DNA from: Variovorax sp. dw_308
Lineage (GTDB): Bacteria; Pseudomonadota; Gammaproteobacteria; Burkholderiales; Burkholderiaceae_C
DNA length: 64,000 bases
Direction: 5' to 3'
NCBI RefSeq assembly: GCF_019207085.1
Contig: NZ_JAATOM010000006.1
Span: forward strand, 310,001 to 374,000
This document shows, in pieces, positions 34,249-42,468 of this stretch; position 1 is the stretch's first letter; each line of letters starts with the position of its first letter. The notes under the pieces were generated by a model. The model was not told the DNA's origin, made no database searches, and saw only the letters and a program-made list of their open reading frames with translations. A program made the position numbers and the translations under genes.

Positions 34249-35517
34249 ATGCTCAGGACACGACTTGTCCGCTACACGGCGGCCTTCTGGGGATTCGTGG
34301 TCTACATGCCGGTGGGCGTGAACTACGGCGCCACGGTTTTTCTTTTTCTCGCGATGCTGCTCGGCGGCAGCTTGCGCGAGCGCGGGGCCCGGCTGCGCGC
34401 CAGCCCGATGTGGTGGCCGATCGTCATCTACCTGGCCTGGACGCTGGTGGTGCTCGCCGTCGGCCAGCACTATCCGGAGACCGCCGAGAACCTGTTCCAT
34501 GGCATCCGCATCGCCTCCACCATGTTGCTGGCGATGGCCCTCACGCGCGTGGAAGCGGTGTGGGCGCTGCGCGGCTTCCTGCTGGTGTCGATGATCAACC
34601 TGGTGCTCATCGTGCTGAACGAGGCCCACGTCCTGCCCGACCAGCAGATCTGGCGCGCCGTCGTCTCCCTGCAGGGCAACAAGTCGATCAACGACGCGCT
34701 GCTGTTCACCGTGCTGGGCGCATCGACCGCCGTGCTCGGCCTCGTGCACCTGGCCGATGCGCGACGCTGGCACTGGGCCGGCCCGGCCTTCGTCTTCACC
34801 GTGCTGATGGCGCTGATCGTGACGCTGGTCCTGCCTTCGCGCACCTCGCTGGTGGCGATGCTGGTGTGCGTGGTCGCGGCCTGCGTGCACCAATGGCGCA
34901 GCCATCCGCGCCTGCTGGCCGGCGCGTTGGCTGCGGTGTTCGTGGTGGCAGGCTTGCTGGTCTGGCAGGCGCCGGCTGCGATGAAGGAAAAATTCGAGCT
35001 CGGCCTGCACGAAGTCGAGCAGGCGCAGGCCGGTGAAGTGTCGGAGGCCAGCATGATCACGCGCTACATCATGTACCGCGAGACCACCGCGATGATGCTG
35101 GAGAAGCCGGTCATCGGCCTGGGCATCGGCGCCTGGACGAGCGAGTGGAAGAAGCGTGGTCCGAAAGTGCTCGACTACAAGAACATGCCGCACAACGACT
35201 ACCTCTGGATGGGCTCGCAGGGCGGCATCCCGGGCTTCCTGTCCTTGCTGTTCATCATGGTTGCCGGCGTGTGGGTTTGCTGGCGCCGCCCCGACCTGAC
35301 CGGGCGGCTGGGCTTCGTCGCGATGCTGACCCTGCTGATCGCCGCGAGCCTCAATTCCGCCTTGCGCGACGCGCAGATCGGCCTGTGCCTGCCGTGGATC
35401 TGCTTCCTCTACCTGCGGCTGGCCGAGGAAAGCGGCAGCCCGTGGCGCGAGGTGCTGCCGCAGCGCCTGTCAGGCGTGTTCGTCAGCGCGGACGGCAGTC
35501 CCACGCATTCGCTCTGA
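34249..35517 (+). CDS. O-antigen ligase (WaaL/Wzy-type) family membrane protein
   Basis: 422-residue polytopic inner-membrane protein with around ten hydrophobic segments and a large polar loop (about 250–320). That loop carries the motifs expected for the ligase superfamily, including the Arg in MITRYIMYRET, GLGIGAWTSEW and MPHNDYLWMGSQGGIPG with its conserved His. Members transfer undecaprenyl-linked polysaccharide to lipid A core or to proteins, or polymerise it. No other LPS genes are adjacent, so the acceptor is not known. It starts 45 bp after the kinase gene on the same strand. Confidence 0.82.
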   Translation: MLRTRLVRYTAAFWGFVVYMPVGVNYGATVFLFLAMLLGGSLRERGARLRASPMWWPIVIYLAWTLVVLAVGQHYPETAENLFHGIRIASTMLLAMALTRVEAVWALRGFLLVSMINLVLIVLNEAHVLPDQQIWRAVVSLQGNKSINDALLFTVLGASTAVLGLVHLADARRWHWAGPAFVFTVLMALIVTLVLPSRTSLVAMLVCVVAACVHQWRSHPRLLAGALAAVFVVAGLLVWQAPAAMKEKFELGLHEVEQAQAGEVSEASMITRYIMYRETTAMMLEKPVIGLGIGAWTSEWKKRGPKVLDYKNMPHNDYLWMGSQGGIPGFLSLLFIMVAGVWVCWRRPDLTGRLGFVAMLTLLIAASLNSALRDAQIGLCLPWICFLYLRLAEESGSPWREVLPQRLSGVFVSADGSPTHSL

Positions 35518-35546
35518 AATCAAGCCCGCCCCGATGCGATTCGACT

Positions 35547-36404
35547 TCAGGCCGTGAGCGTGCGAACCGCGATGCGGGCCGCAGAGGCCACCACCTCGTT
35601 CCGGGTGGTCGCGTCCTTGCGGTCCTGCGTGTAGTAGATCGCCAGCACCAGCGGCGCGCGGTTGCCCGGCCAGACCACACCGAGGTCGTTCGTGGTGCCG
35701 TAGTCGCCGGAGCCGGTCTTGTCGGCCACCGTCCAGTTGCCGGTCGCGGCGCGGATGCGCTGGCCGCCCGTGGTGTTGTCGCGCATCCAGGCCTCCAGCT
35801 GGCTGCGTTGCGCCTGCGGCAGGCCGTTGTCGAGCACCAGGCGCTGCAGGTTGCGCGCCATGTCGCCGGGCGTGCAGGTGTCGCGCGGATCGCCGGGCAC
35901 GGCGGTGTTCAGCGCGGTCTCCCAGCGGTCCATGCGGAAGGTCTCGTCGCCAAGGGTCCGCGCGAACGCCGTCACCGCCTCCAGCCCACCCGCCTGGCGC
36001 GCCAGCAGGTTGCCCGCAGTGTTGTCGCTGTACTGGAGTGCGGCGGCGCACAGTTCCCCGAGGGTCATGCCGTCGCCGACATGCTTTTCGGTGATGGGCG
36101 AATAGCTGACCAGGTCCAATCGCGCAAAGCGCACGCGGCGCTGCAGCAGGCCGGGTTCGGTCACGCTCTGCCGCAGCACGGCAGAGGCGGCAAGCACCTT
36201 GAAGGTGCTGCAGAAGGCGAAGCGCTCGTCGGCCCGATGCTGGATGCGACGCCCGGTGCCGGTGTCGATGCCCATGACGCCGAGGCGCCCGCCGACATCG
36301 CTTTCCAGCTTGTCCAGTGCTGCCTGCGGCGCGTCGAACACGGCGCACGCACTCAGCACGGGCGCAGACAGGGCGCCGAGCAGCAACGTGCGCCGCGCGG
36401 TCAA
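35547..36404 (-). CDS. Class A beta-lactamase
   Basis: Serine beta-lactamase of about 285 residues. Active-site motifs are complete: S66-T-F-K69, S126-D127-N128, E162 in RWETALN and K229-T-G in DKTGSGDYG. The signal peptide RRTLLLGALSAPVLSAC ends in a lipobox-like SAC, so it may be membrane-anchored. I choose a TTG at 36404 that overlaps the zinc-ribbon stop (TTGA); the first ATG at 36464 lies inside that gene and adds 20 unlikely residues. It hydrolyses penicillins and cephalosporins by family; spectrum cannot be read. It is coupled to ilvE–zf-CHCC and has no adjacent ampR-like regulator. Confidence 0.9.
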   Translation of the reverse strand: MTARRTLLLGALSAPVLSACAVFDAPQAALDKLESDVGGRLGVMGIDTGTGRRIQHRADERFAFCSTFKVLAASAVLRQSVTEPGLLQRRVRFARLDLVSYSPITEKHVGDGMTLGELCAAALQYSDNTAGNLLARQAGGLEAVTAFARTLGDETFRMDRWETALNTAVPGDPRDTCTPGDMARNLQRLVLDNGLPQAQRSQLEAWMRDNTTGGQRIRAATGNWTVADKTGSGDYGTTNDLGVVWPGNRAPLVLAIYYTQDRKDATTRNEVVASAARIAVRTLTA

Positions 36405-36616
36405 TGCCGGTGCCCGGCGGTCTCGCCGGCCTTCAGACGATAGACCGTGCCGCAGTACGGGCACTTGGCCTCGCCGGTGCGGGCCACGTCGAGGTAGACC
36501 TTCGGATGGTTGTTCCAGATCGGCATGTCGGCCTTGGGGCTCGGGCAGTACACGCCGCCCTGATGGTTCAGTTCCTTGCCGAGCAGTTCGACGACGGCGA
36601 CGGGAGTGGTGGCCAT
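36401..36616 (-). CDS. Zinc-finger (zf-CHCC) protein
   Basis: 71 residues. The PF10276-type pattern is visible: YCPSPKADMPIWNNHPKVYL with its Cys and His, then CPYCGTVYRL, giving a C-H-C-C zinc site. Homologous to the zinc domain of mitochondrial complex I subunit NDUFS6; the bacterial function is unclear. It starts 5 bp after ilvE stops, a pairing common in Burkholderiales, and its stop overlaps the beta-lactamase start. Confidence 0.9.
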   Translation of the reverse strand: MATTPVAVVELLGKELNHQGGVYCPSPKADMPIWNNHPKVYLDVARTGEAKCPYCGTVYRLKAGETAGHRH

Positions 36617-36621
36617 GGTGT

Positions 36622-37569
36622 TCAGACTTTCGTGAGCCAGTGGGCGTATTTGGGATTGCGGCCGTTCACGATGTCGAAGAACGCGCTCTGGATCTTCTCG
36701 GTGATCGGGCCGCGCGAGCCTTCGCCGATCTCGATGCGGTCAAGTTCGCGGATCGGCGTGACTTCGGCGGCGGTGCCGGTGAAGAAGGCTTCGTCGGCGA
36801 TGTAGACCTCGTCGCGCGTGATGCGCTTCTGGATCACCTCGAGGCCGAGGTCCTTGGCAATGTGCAGGATGGTGTTGCGCGTGATGCCGTTGAGCGCACC
36901 GGCCGACAGGTCCGGCGTGTAGATCACGCCGCCCTTGACCACGAAGATATTTTCGCCCGCACCCTCGGAGACGAAGCCGCTCGCGTCCAGCAGCAGCGCT
37001 TCGTCGTAGCCGTCGTCCAGCGCTTCCATGTTGGCCAGGATCGAGTTGCTGTAGTTGCTGACCGCCTTGGCCTGCGTCATCGTGATGTTGACGTGGTGGC
37101 GGGTGTAGCTGGAGGTCTTGACGCGGATGCCGCGCTTCATGCCTTCTTCGCCGAGGTAGGCACCCCAGGCCCAGGCCGCGACCATCAGGTGGATCTGGTT
37201 GCCCTTGGGGCTGACGCCGAGCTTCTGCGAGCCGATCCAGGTGAGCGGGCGCAGGTAGCAGCTTGCCAGCTTGTTCTCGCGCACCACCGTCTTTTGCGCC
37301 TCGTTCACTTCTTCCTTGCTGAATGGGATCTTCATGCGCAGGATCTTGGCGCTGTTGAAGAGGCGCTCGGTGTGCTCCTCCAGACGAAAGATGGCTGTGC
37401 CGTCGACCGTGTCGTAGGCACGCACACCCTCGAATGCACCACATCCGTAATGCAGCGTGTGGGTCAGCACGTGGATCTTGGCATCGCGCCAGTCGACCAG
37501 TTGGCCGTCCATCCAGATCTTGCCGTCACGGTCGGCCATCGAAGGCGCGGGGGGAACGAGGGCGCTCAT
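36622..37569 (-). CDS. ilvE: Branched-chain amino acid aminotransferase
   Basis: PLP fold-type IV transaminase of 315 residues catalysing the last step of leucine, isoleucine and valine synthesis. Family features: HYGCGAFEGVRAYDT near the N-terminus, the lysine in TQAKAVSNYSNSIL, EGAGENIFVVKGG and GITRNTILHIA. First gene of ilvE–zf-CHCC–bla on the minus strand. The 193-bp region to divergent rdgC (37570–37762) holds both promoters and no gene. Confidence 0.95.
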   Translation of the reverse strand: MSALVPPAPSMADRDGKIWMDGQLVDWRDAKIHVLTHTLHYGCGAFEGVRAYDTVDGTAIFRLEEHTERLFNSAKILRMKIPFSKEEVNEAQKTVVRENKLASCYLRPLTWIGSQKLGVSPKGNQIHLMVAAWAWGAYLGEEGMKRGIRVKTSSYTRHHVNITMTQAKAVSNYSNSILANMEALDDGYDEALLLDASGFVSEGAGENIFVVKGGVIYTPDLSAGALNGITRNTILHIAKDLGLEVIQKRITRDEVYIADEAFFTGTAAEVTPIRELDRIEIGEGSRGPITEKIQSAFFDIVNGRNPKYAHWLTKV

Positions 37570-37762
37570 TTGTTGTGTCCTTGGGGAGGTTCGCTGAGCC
37601 GGCGATTTTAGGCGAGGCCATCGTCTCGCCGCAGTGATGCCTATCGGGGAATTCGCCGGGTGGCGCCCCCGACGACCGGCGGGTTCGGCGCCGCGCGGGC
37701 AGCGACAATCCCCCGCTCCGCCAAAAAACCGCTTTTGCCCAACGCTTCAGGAAAGAGTGCCA

Positions 37763-38734
37763 GTGTCCTTCTTCAAGAACGTCATCGTCTACCGCATCGA
37801 ATCTTCATGGTCTGCCACGCTCGAGCAGGCCGAACTGGCGCTCGACGCCCATCGTTTCACGCCCTGCGGCGCCACGCAGGAAAAATCCGCCGGCTGGATC
37901 GAGCCGCGCGGCCAGGCCAACGGCGCGCTGGTCGAGGCCGTCGGCGGCCACTGGCTGCTCGAGTTCATGATCGAGGCCAAGGCGGTGCCGGCATCGGTCA
38001 TCCGCCGCAAGGTCGACGAGCGCTGCGCGCAGATCGAGGCCACGACCGGCCGCAAGCCAGGCAAGAAGGAAAAGCGCGATCTCAAGGAAGACATCGCGCA
38101 TGAACTTCTGCCGATGGCCTTCACGCGCCAGGCCAAGGTCACGGTCTGGATCGACCCGGAGTCGCGCCGGCTGGTGATCAACAGCTCCAACGTTTCGCGC
38201 GCCGACGAGGTGGTGACCGCTCTGGTCAACGCCTTCGAAGGCTTTGCCGTGGCGCAGATCTCGACCACCGTGGAGCCGGCCGCGGCCATGTCCAACTGGC
38301 TCTCGACGCAGGAGCCGCCGGCCGGCTTCACGATCGACCGCGAGTGCGAGCTCAAGGCCAGCGACGAATCGAAGTCCGTGGTGCGCTATGCCAAGCATGC
38401 GCTGGACATCGACGAAGTGCGCCAGCACATCGAACAGGGCAAGCGCCCGACGCGCCTGGCCATGACCTGGGACGACCGCGTGTCCTTCGAACTGACCGAA
38501 GGCATGACGCTGCGCAAGATCGTGTTCCTCGAAGGCACCGACAGCACCAGCGCGATCAAGGACGGCAAGGAAGACAACTTCGACGCCGACGCAGCGATTG
38601 CCACAGGCGAACTCGGCCAGCTCGTGCCGGACCTGCTGGAAGCGCTCGGCGGGGAGATGGCGCTGGGCGTTGCCGCGCCGGTGGAAAGGGCCGACGCCCC
38701 ATCCGAAGCGGAAACCGAAGACGCGCCGTTCTGA
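37763..38734 (+). CDS. rdgC: RdgC recombination-associated protein
   Basis: 323 residues. The GTG at 37763 follows an AGGAAAG ribosome-binding site and gives the typical N-terminus SFFKNVIVYRI. Other RdgC blocks are LLEFMIEAKAVPASVIRRKV, LPMAFTRQAKVTVWIDPESR, SVVRYAKHALD and RPTRLAMTWDDRVSFELTEG. RdgC is a ring-forming double-strand DNA-binding protein that restrains RecA. An earlier in-frame ATG at 37634 is rejected for lack of a ribosome-binding site and an unrelated N-terminus. Confidence 0.95.
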   Translation: MSFFKNVIVYRIESSWSATLEQAELALDAHRFTPCGATQEKSAGWIEPRGQANGALVEAVGGHWLLEFMIEAKAVPASVIRRKVDERCAQIEATTGRKPGKKEKRDLKEDIAHELLPMAFTRQAKVTVWIDPESRRLVINSSNVSRADEVVTALVNAFEGFAVAQISTTVEPAAAMSNWLSTQEPPAGFTIDRECELKASDESKSVVRYAKHALDIDEVRQHIEQGKRPTRLAMTWDDRVSFELTEGMTLRKIVFLEGTDSTSAIKDGKEDNFDADAAIATGELGQLVPDLLEALGGEMALGVAAPVERADAPSEAETEDAPF

Positions 38735-38767
38735 AAGCCTGAAGCGCCTATCGACTCAAGCTCTGGC

Positions 38768-39226
38768 CTACGACGCTGGCGGTTGGACTGGCTGCCCCGC
38801 GGCAGCATCCACCGCGTCGGGCCGCGTCAGCGACCATTGGCGCAGCTTGCCGTCCATGAACTCGAGATCGACCCATGAGCCGCCGCCATCGGTCCAGCGA
38901 TAGCGCTCGGGCTGCTCGTCCTTCGGCGATCGCAGTTCACCGAGCGAGCGCGTGAGCGCCATCACGTGCATCAGCGTCACGCCGGGCTTGAGCTTGGCGT
39001 TCAGCATCACCGCGCTGTCGACGTAGCCGATCGGACGGTTGGCCGCACGCCGCAACACGGCCATCGTGCGGTTGAAGTGAAGCAGCAGGAACATCACGAT
39101 CGCGCCCGATACCACGGCCACGCCCTGCCAGCCGTATTGGTTCCACGCAAAAACGAGCAATAACAAGCCGAAGGCCGGCACCAGGTACTTGCGGAAATTC
39201 ATCAATGGATTGTCGTTGGTAGCCAA
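38768..39226 (-). CDS. Small two-span membrane protein of unknown function
   Basis: 152 residues (144 if it starts at the second ATG, 39202). Two hydrophobic segments lie close together near the N-terminus (KYLVPAFGLLLLVFAW and GVAVVSGAIVMFLLLHF). A soluble domain follows (DSAVMLNAKLKPGVTLMHVM, RYRWTDGGGSWVDLEFMDGK). No family name is known to me. The composition and codon use match neighbouring genes. Convergent with rdgC. Confidence 0.75.
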   Translation of the reverse strand: MATNDNPLMNFRKYLVPAFGLLLLVFAWNQYGWQGVAVVSGAIVMFLLLHFNRTMAVLRRAANRPIGYVDSAVMLNAKLKPGVTLMHVMALTRSLGELRSPKDEQPERYRWTDGGGSWVDLEFMDGKLRQWSLTRPDAVDAAAGQPVQPPAS

Positions 39227-39339
39227 GCCTCGCTACCGTTAGGCCCGCGTTTCGATACTTTGCAGGGAAGCGATGCGAGAAGGTACACCGAGGCGGCACA
39301 TTTCGTTCACGGGCTTGTGCCCGGGCCACCCCGAAGTGT

Positions 39340-39828
39340 ATGAATCGCGTCTTCTCCGCCCGTGTTTCCACTGTTCTCCTGTCCGTTGCCACCGCGGTCG
39401 CCGCAGCGACCTTGAGCGGCTGCTACGTGGTGCCGATGGCGCCGCCCGCGCAAGTCGGGCCGCCGCAGCAAGCCATTGCGCTGTCACCCGTGCCGCCGGC
39501 GCCGCCCGCGCCGCCCGCACCGACCAGCCAGAGCTTCCCCGCACGGCTCTACCCGAGCAATGCCGAAGCGGCCCGCTACGGCGCGGTGACCGGCGTCGTG
39601 ACGAGCGATCTGAACGGCCGCGGCCATTTCAGCGCAGTGATCGGTGGAGAACAGTTCCAGGGAGAAGCCACGCGCACTGCGGGTTCGCAACGCAACGGCA
39701 TTGCCAATGCCGCCGGTGCGAAAGGCGGGATCTTGAGTTGCCGGTACACGATGAACTCGACGACGCTGGGCGCAGGCAACTGCACGCTCAACGGCGGACC
39801 AGAGTTCACGATGCATATCGGCGGATAG
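39340..39828 (+). CDS. Small lipoprotein of unknown function
   Basis: 162 residues. Signal peptide with lipobox LSGC near residue 28, then a Pro-rich linker (VPPAPPAPPAPPAPT), then a compact domain (AARYGAVTGVVTSDLNGRGH, FSAVIGGEQFQGEAT) ending FTMHIGG with two Cys in SCRYTMNSTTLGAGNC that may pair. Likely anchored in the outer membrane. A terminator follows at 39838. Confidence 0.8.
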   Translation: MNRVFSARVSTVLLSVATAVAAATLSGCYVVPMAPPAQVGPPQQAIALSPVPPAPPAPPAPTSQSFPARLYPSNAEAARYGAVTGVVTSDLNGRGHFSAVIGGEQFQGEATRTAGSQRNGIANAAGAKGGILSCRYTMNSTTLGAGNCTLNGGPEFTMHIGG

Positions 39829-39837
39829 GGAGGTCTG

Positions 39838-39879
39838 CCCGGATTCGCGATCGTCCCCCTCGCGGTCCGGGCGTTTTTT
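39838..39879 (+). terminator. Rho-independent terminator after the lipoprotein gene
   Basis: Stem CCCGGA/TCCGGG (39838–39843 with 39866–39871), extended inside by CGCG/CGCG, followed by CG and six T residues (39874–39879). It also lies just beyond the radA stop on the other strand, but the T tract orients it for the plus strand. Confidence 0.7.
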
Positions 39880-39888
39880 GACCCCCCG

Positions 39889-41280
39889 CTATTGCAACTG
39901 ACGAACCACGTCCATCGCTTCCTCGATGCGCTCCACGGCGTGGATCGTCAAGCCTTCTATCTCCTTCGCGCCCTTCCGGGGCGCGTTGGCCTTGGGGACG
40001 ACCGCGATGCTGAAGCCGAGCTTGGCGGCCTCGCGCAGACGCTCCTGTCCGCGCGGCGCCGGGCGCACCTCGCCGGCCAGCCCGACTTCACCGAATGCGA
40101 TGAAGCCCTTGGGCAAGGGCTTGCCGCGCAAGCTCGACGTGATGGCGAGCATCACCGCCAGGTCGGCCGCAGGCTCGGTGATGCGCACGCCGCCGACCGC
40201 GTTGACGAACACGTCCTGGTCCATGCAGGCGATGCCCGCGTGACGGTGCAGGACGGCCAGCAACATCGCCAGGCGATCGCGGTCCAGGCCGACGCTGAGC
40301 CGCCGCGGACTCGGGCCACCGTCGTCGACCAGCGCCTGGATTTCCACCAGCATCGGACGCGTGCCCTCCAGCGTGACCAGCACCACGCTGCCGGGCACGG
40401 GCTCCGCATGCTGGCTCAGGAAGATGGCGCTCGGGTTGGCGACACCCTTCAGGCCGCGCTCGGTCATCGCGAAGACGCCGATCTCGTTGACAGCGCCGAA
40501 GCGATTCTTGATGGCGCGCACGAGCCGGAAGCTCGAATGCGTGTCGCCTTCGAAATACAGCACCGTGTCGACCATGTGCTCCAGCACGCGCGGACCGGCC
40601 AGCGCGCCTTCCTTGGTGACGTGGCCGACCAGCACCACCGCCGTGCCGCTGGTCTTGGCAAAGCGCGTGAGGTGCGCGGCGCATTCGCGCACCTGGGCGA
40701 CGGAGCCGGGCGCGGAGGTGAGCTGGTCTGAGTACACCGTCTGGATCGAGTCGATCACCGCGATCGCGGGCCGGTTGGCATCCAGCGTGGCGATGATTTT
40801 CTCCAGCTGGATCTCGGCCATCACCTGCACCTGCGAATAGTCGAGGCCGAGCCGCCTGGAGCGCAACGCGACCTGCGCGCCGCTCTCCTCGCCGGTGACG
40901 TACATCGCGTTCTGCCCCGCGCGCTGCAATGCGTCGACGGCCTGCAACAGCAAGGTCGACTTGCCGATGCCGGGATCGCCGCCGATCAGCGTGACCCCGC
41001 CTGCGACGATGCCGCCGCCGAGCACCCGGTCCAGCTCGTCGATGCCGGTGGGCGTGCGTGCGATGTCGGTCGCCTCGATCTCCGACAGGGTGGCCAGCTC
41101 CGACGAGCCGGCCAGCGCCGCGAAGGGCGCGCTGAATCGGTTGTTGCCCGCGCCGCCGCCTTGCACCGCGACCTGTTCGACGAGCGTGTTCCATGCGCCG
41201 CAGCTGGGGCACTTGCCCAGCCATTTCGCGCTGGTGCCGCCGCATTCGCCGCAGACGTAGTTTGTTTTTTCCTTAGCCAT
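39889..41280 (-). CDS. radA: DNA repair protein RadA
   Basis: 463 residues. The ATG at 41280 gives the standard N-terminus MAKEKTNYVC; an earlier ATG (41367) is rejected. A C4 zinc finger (CGECGG and CPSCG) leads into the RecA-like ATPase with Walker A GGDPGIGKST. The RadA-specific KNRFG motif is in IKNRFGAVNEIGVF. A Lon-like C-terminal domain follows (GPSPRRLSVGLDRDRLAMLL). RadA helps branch migration in recombination. Divergent from hpaR. Confidence 0.97.
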   Translation of the reverse strand: MAKEKTNYVCGECGGTSAKWLGKCPSCGAWNTLVEQVAVQGGGAGNNRFSAPFAALAGSSELATLSEIEATDIARTPTGIDELDRVLGGGIVAGGVTLIGGDPGIGKSTLLLQAVDALQRAGQNAMYVTGEESGAQVALRSRRLGLDYSQVQVMAEIQLEKIIATLDANRPAIAVIDSIQTVYSDQLTSAPGSVAQVRECAAHLTRFAKTSGTAVVLVGHVTKEGALAGPRVLEHMVDTVLYFEGDTHSSFRLVRAIKNRFGAVNEIGVFAMTERGLKGVANPSAIFLSQHAEPVPGSVVLVTLEGTRPMLVEIQALVDDGGPSPRRLSVGLDRDRLAMLLAVLHRHAGIACMDQDVFVNAVGGVRITEPAADLAVMLAITSSLRGKPLPKGFIAFGEVGLAGEVRPAPRGQERLREAAKLGFSIAVVPKANAPRKGAKEIEGLTIHAVERIEEAMDVVRQLQ

Positions 41281-41369
41281 GGATCGAGTGTAGGCAGCGT
41301 TGGAGAGGCACTGGCCGCGCGAACCCGGGTAAACCCCTTCGTAACGGCTTGTGCAGGTACTTGTCAATC

Positions 41370-41385
41370 ATTTAACAAGTTAAAT
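41370..41385. promoter_or_regulatory. Palindromic HpaR-type operator ahead of hpaR
   Basis: ATTTAAC-AA-GTTAAAT, a perfect 7-2-7 palindrome ending one base before the hpaR ATG at 41387. An overlapping ACTTG/CAAGT pair is at 41359–41380. Size and AT-rich composition suit a MarR-family dimer, implying autoregulation of hpaR and of the whole coupled operon. Confidence 0.6.
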
Positions 41386-41386
41386 A

Positions 41387-41836
41387 ATGTCGATCCTCAT
41401 GAGCACCACACCCTTCGTCCATCGCAACCTGCCGCGCCTGCTGCTGCAGGCGCGTGAAGCGGTGATGGCGCACACGCGGCCCAGCCTGCGCGAGCACGAC
41501 CTGTCGGACCAGCAATGGCGCGTGCTGCGCGTGCTGGGAGAGCACGGCGCCGTCGAAACGGGGCGCGTGGCGCGGGAGGCCTTCATCCTCGGGCCCAGCC
41601 TCACCGGCGTGCTGGCGCGCATGGAGCGCGACGAATTGATCCGGCGCAGCCGCGATCCGGAAGATCAGCGCCGCACGTTCATCGAGGCCACGGCCCGGGG
41701 CAAGCGGCTGGTGAAGAAGCTGTCCGGCACCATCGAGGCCCACTATGCGTGGCTCGAAGGTTCGTTGGGCAAGGACAAGCTCGGGCAGCTCTACCAGTTG
41801 CTCGACGAACTGATTGCATTGGAGCAACCATCGTGA
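41387..41836 (+). CDS. hpaR: HpaR, MarR-family regulator of homoprotocatechuate degradation
   Basis: 149 residues (145 if it starts at the ATG at 41399). The N-terminus FVHRNLPRLLLQAREAVM is characteristic of HpaR/HpcR. The winged helix runs through LSDQQWRVLRVLGEHGAVET, and the wing is RSRDPEDQRRTFIEAT. HpaR represses the 4-hydroxyphenylacetate meta-cleavage genes until pathway substrate binds. Here it is the first gene of the operon itself, overlapping hpaG1 by GTGA, with a palindrome abutting its start. Confidence 0.9.
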   Translation: MSILMSTTPFVHRNLPRLLLQAREAVMAHTRPSLREHDLSDQQWRVLRVLGEHGAVETGRVAREAFILGPSLTGVLARMERDELIRRSRDPEDQRRTFIEATARGKRLVKKLSGTIEAHYAWLEGSLGKDKLGQLYQLLDELIALEQPS

Positions 41837-42468
41837 GCAACGAGCGCCCTGTCGCGGCCACCTTCATGCCGGGAGGCACTGTGTACGGCGTGCTGCTCAA
41901 CTTCCGCGAGGAGGTGGAGGCGTGGGCGCCGCGCATGGGCGAGCCGCCATACAAGGCGCCACCCAAGGCGCCGGTGCTCTACGTCAAGACCGCCAACACG
42001 TGGAGCCCGCATGACAGCGCCATTGCGATGCCGGAGGGCGTGGGCGAAGTCGAAGTCGGCGCGACCATCGCCATGGTCATGGGTGAAGGCGGCAAGGTGG
42101 CGGGCTACGTGCTCATGAACGACCTGTCACTGCCGCATGCGAGCTTCTTCAGGCCGCCGGTCAAGTTCAAGTGCGTGGACGGCTTCCTGGGCATCGGCCC
42201 CGCAATGCGCGTTGGCGGCGATCCGGCGGCCTTCACGCTGGAAGTGCGGATCAACGACGAGCTGCGCCATGCCGCCGACTTCTCCCAGCTCGTTCGCAGT
42301 GCTCCCCGGTTGCTGGCCGACGTGAGCGAGTTCATGACCCTGGGTCCAGGCGATGTGCTGATGCTCGGCTGCAATGCCGGACGGCCCCTGGCACGGGCCG
42401 GCGACCGCATCGAGATCACTGCGCCCGGCTTCGAGACCTTGATGAACACGCTCGCGGAGGTCGCATGA
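41833..42468 (+). CDS. hpaG1: HpaG1: 2-hydroxyhepta-2,4-diene-1,7-dioate isomerase/OPET decarboxylase N-terminal half
   Basis: 211 residues, FAH-fold, from a GTG overlapping the hpaR stop. Blocks PGGTVYGVLLNFREEVEAW, YVLMNDLSLPH and FKCVDGFLGIGPAM match the first half of enterobacterial HpaG, a fused two-domain protein of about 430 residues. Here the halves are separate genes. With HpaG2 it decarboxylates and isomerises 5-oxopent-3-ene-1,2,5-tricarboxylate in the homoprotocatechuate pathway. Overlaps hpaG2 by ATGA. Confidence 0.88.
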   Translation: MSNERPVAATFMPGGTVYGVLLNFREEVEAWAPRMGEPPYKAPPKAPVLYVKTANTWSPHDSAIAMPEGVGEVEVGATIAMVMGEGGKVAGYVLMNDLSLPHASFFRPPVKFKCVDGFLGIGPAMRVGGDPAAFTLEVRINDELRHAADFSQLVRSAPRLLADVSEFMTLGPGDVLMLGCNAGRPLARAGDRIEITAPGFETLMNTLAEVA

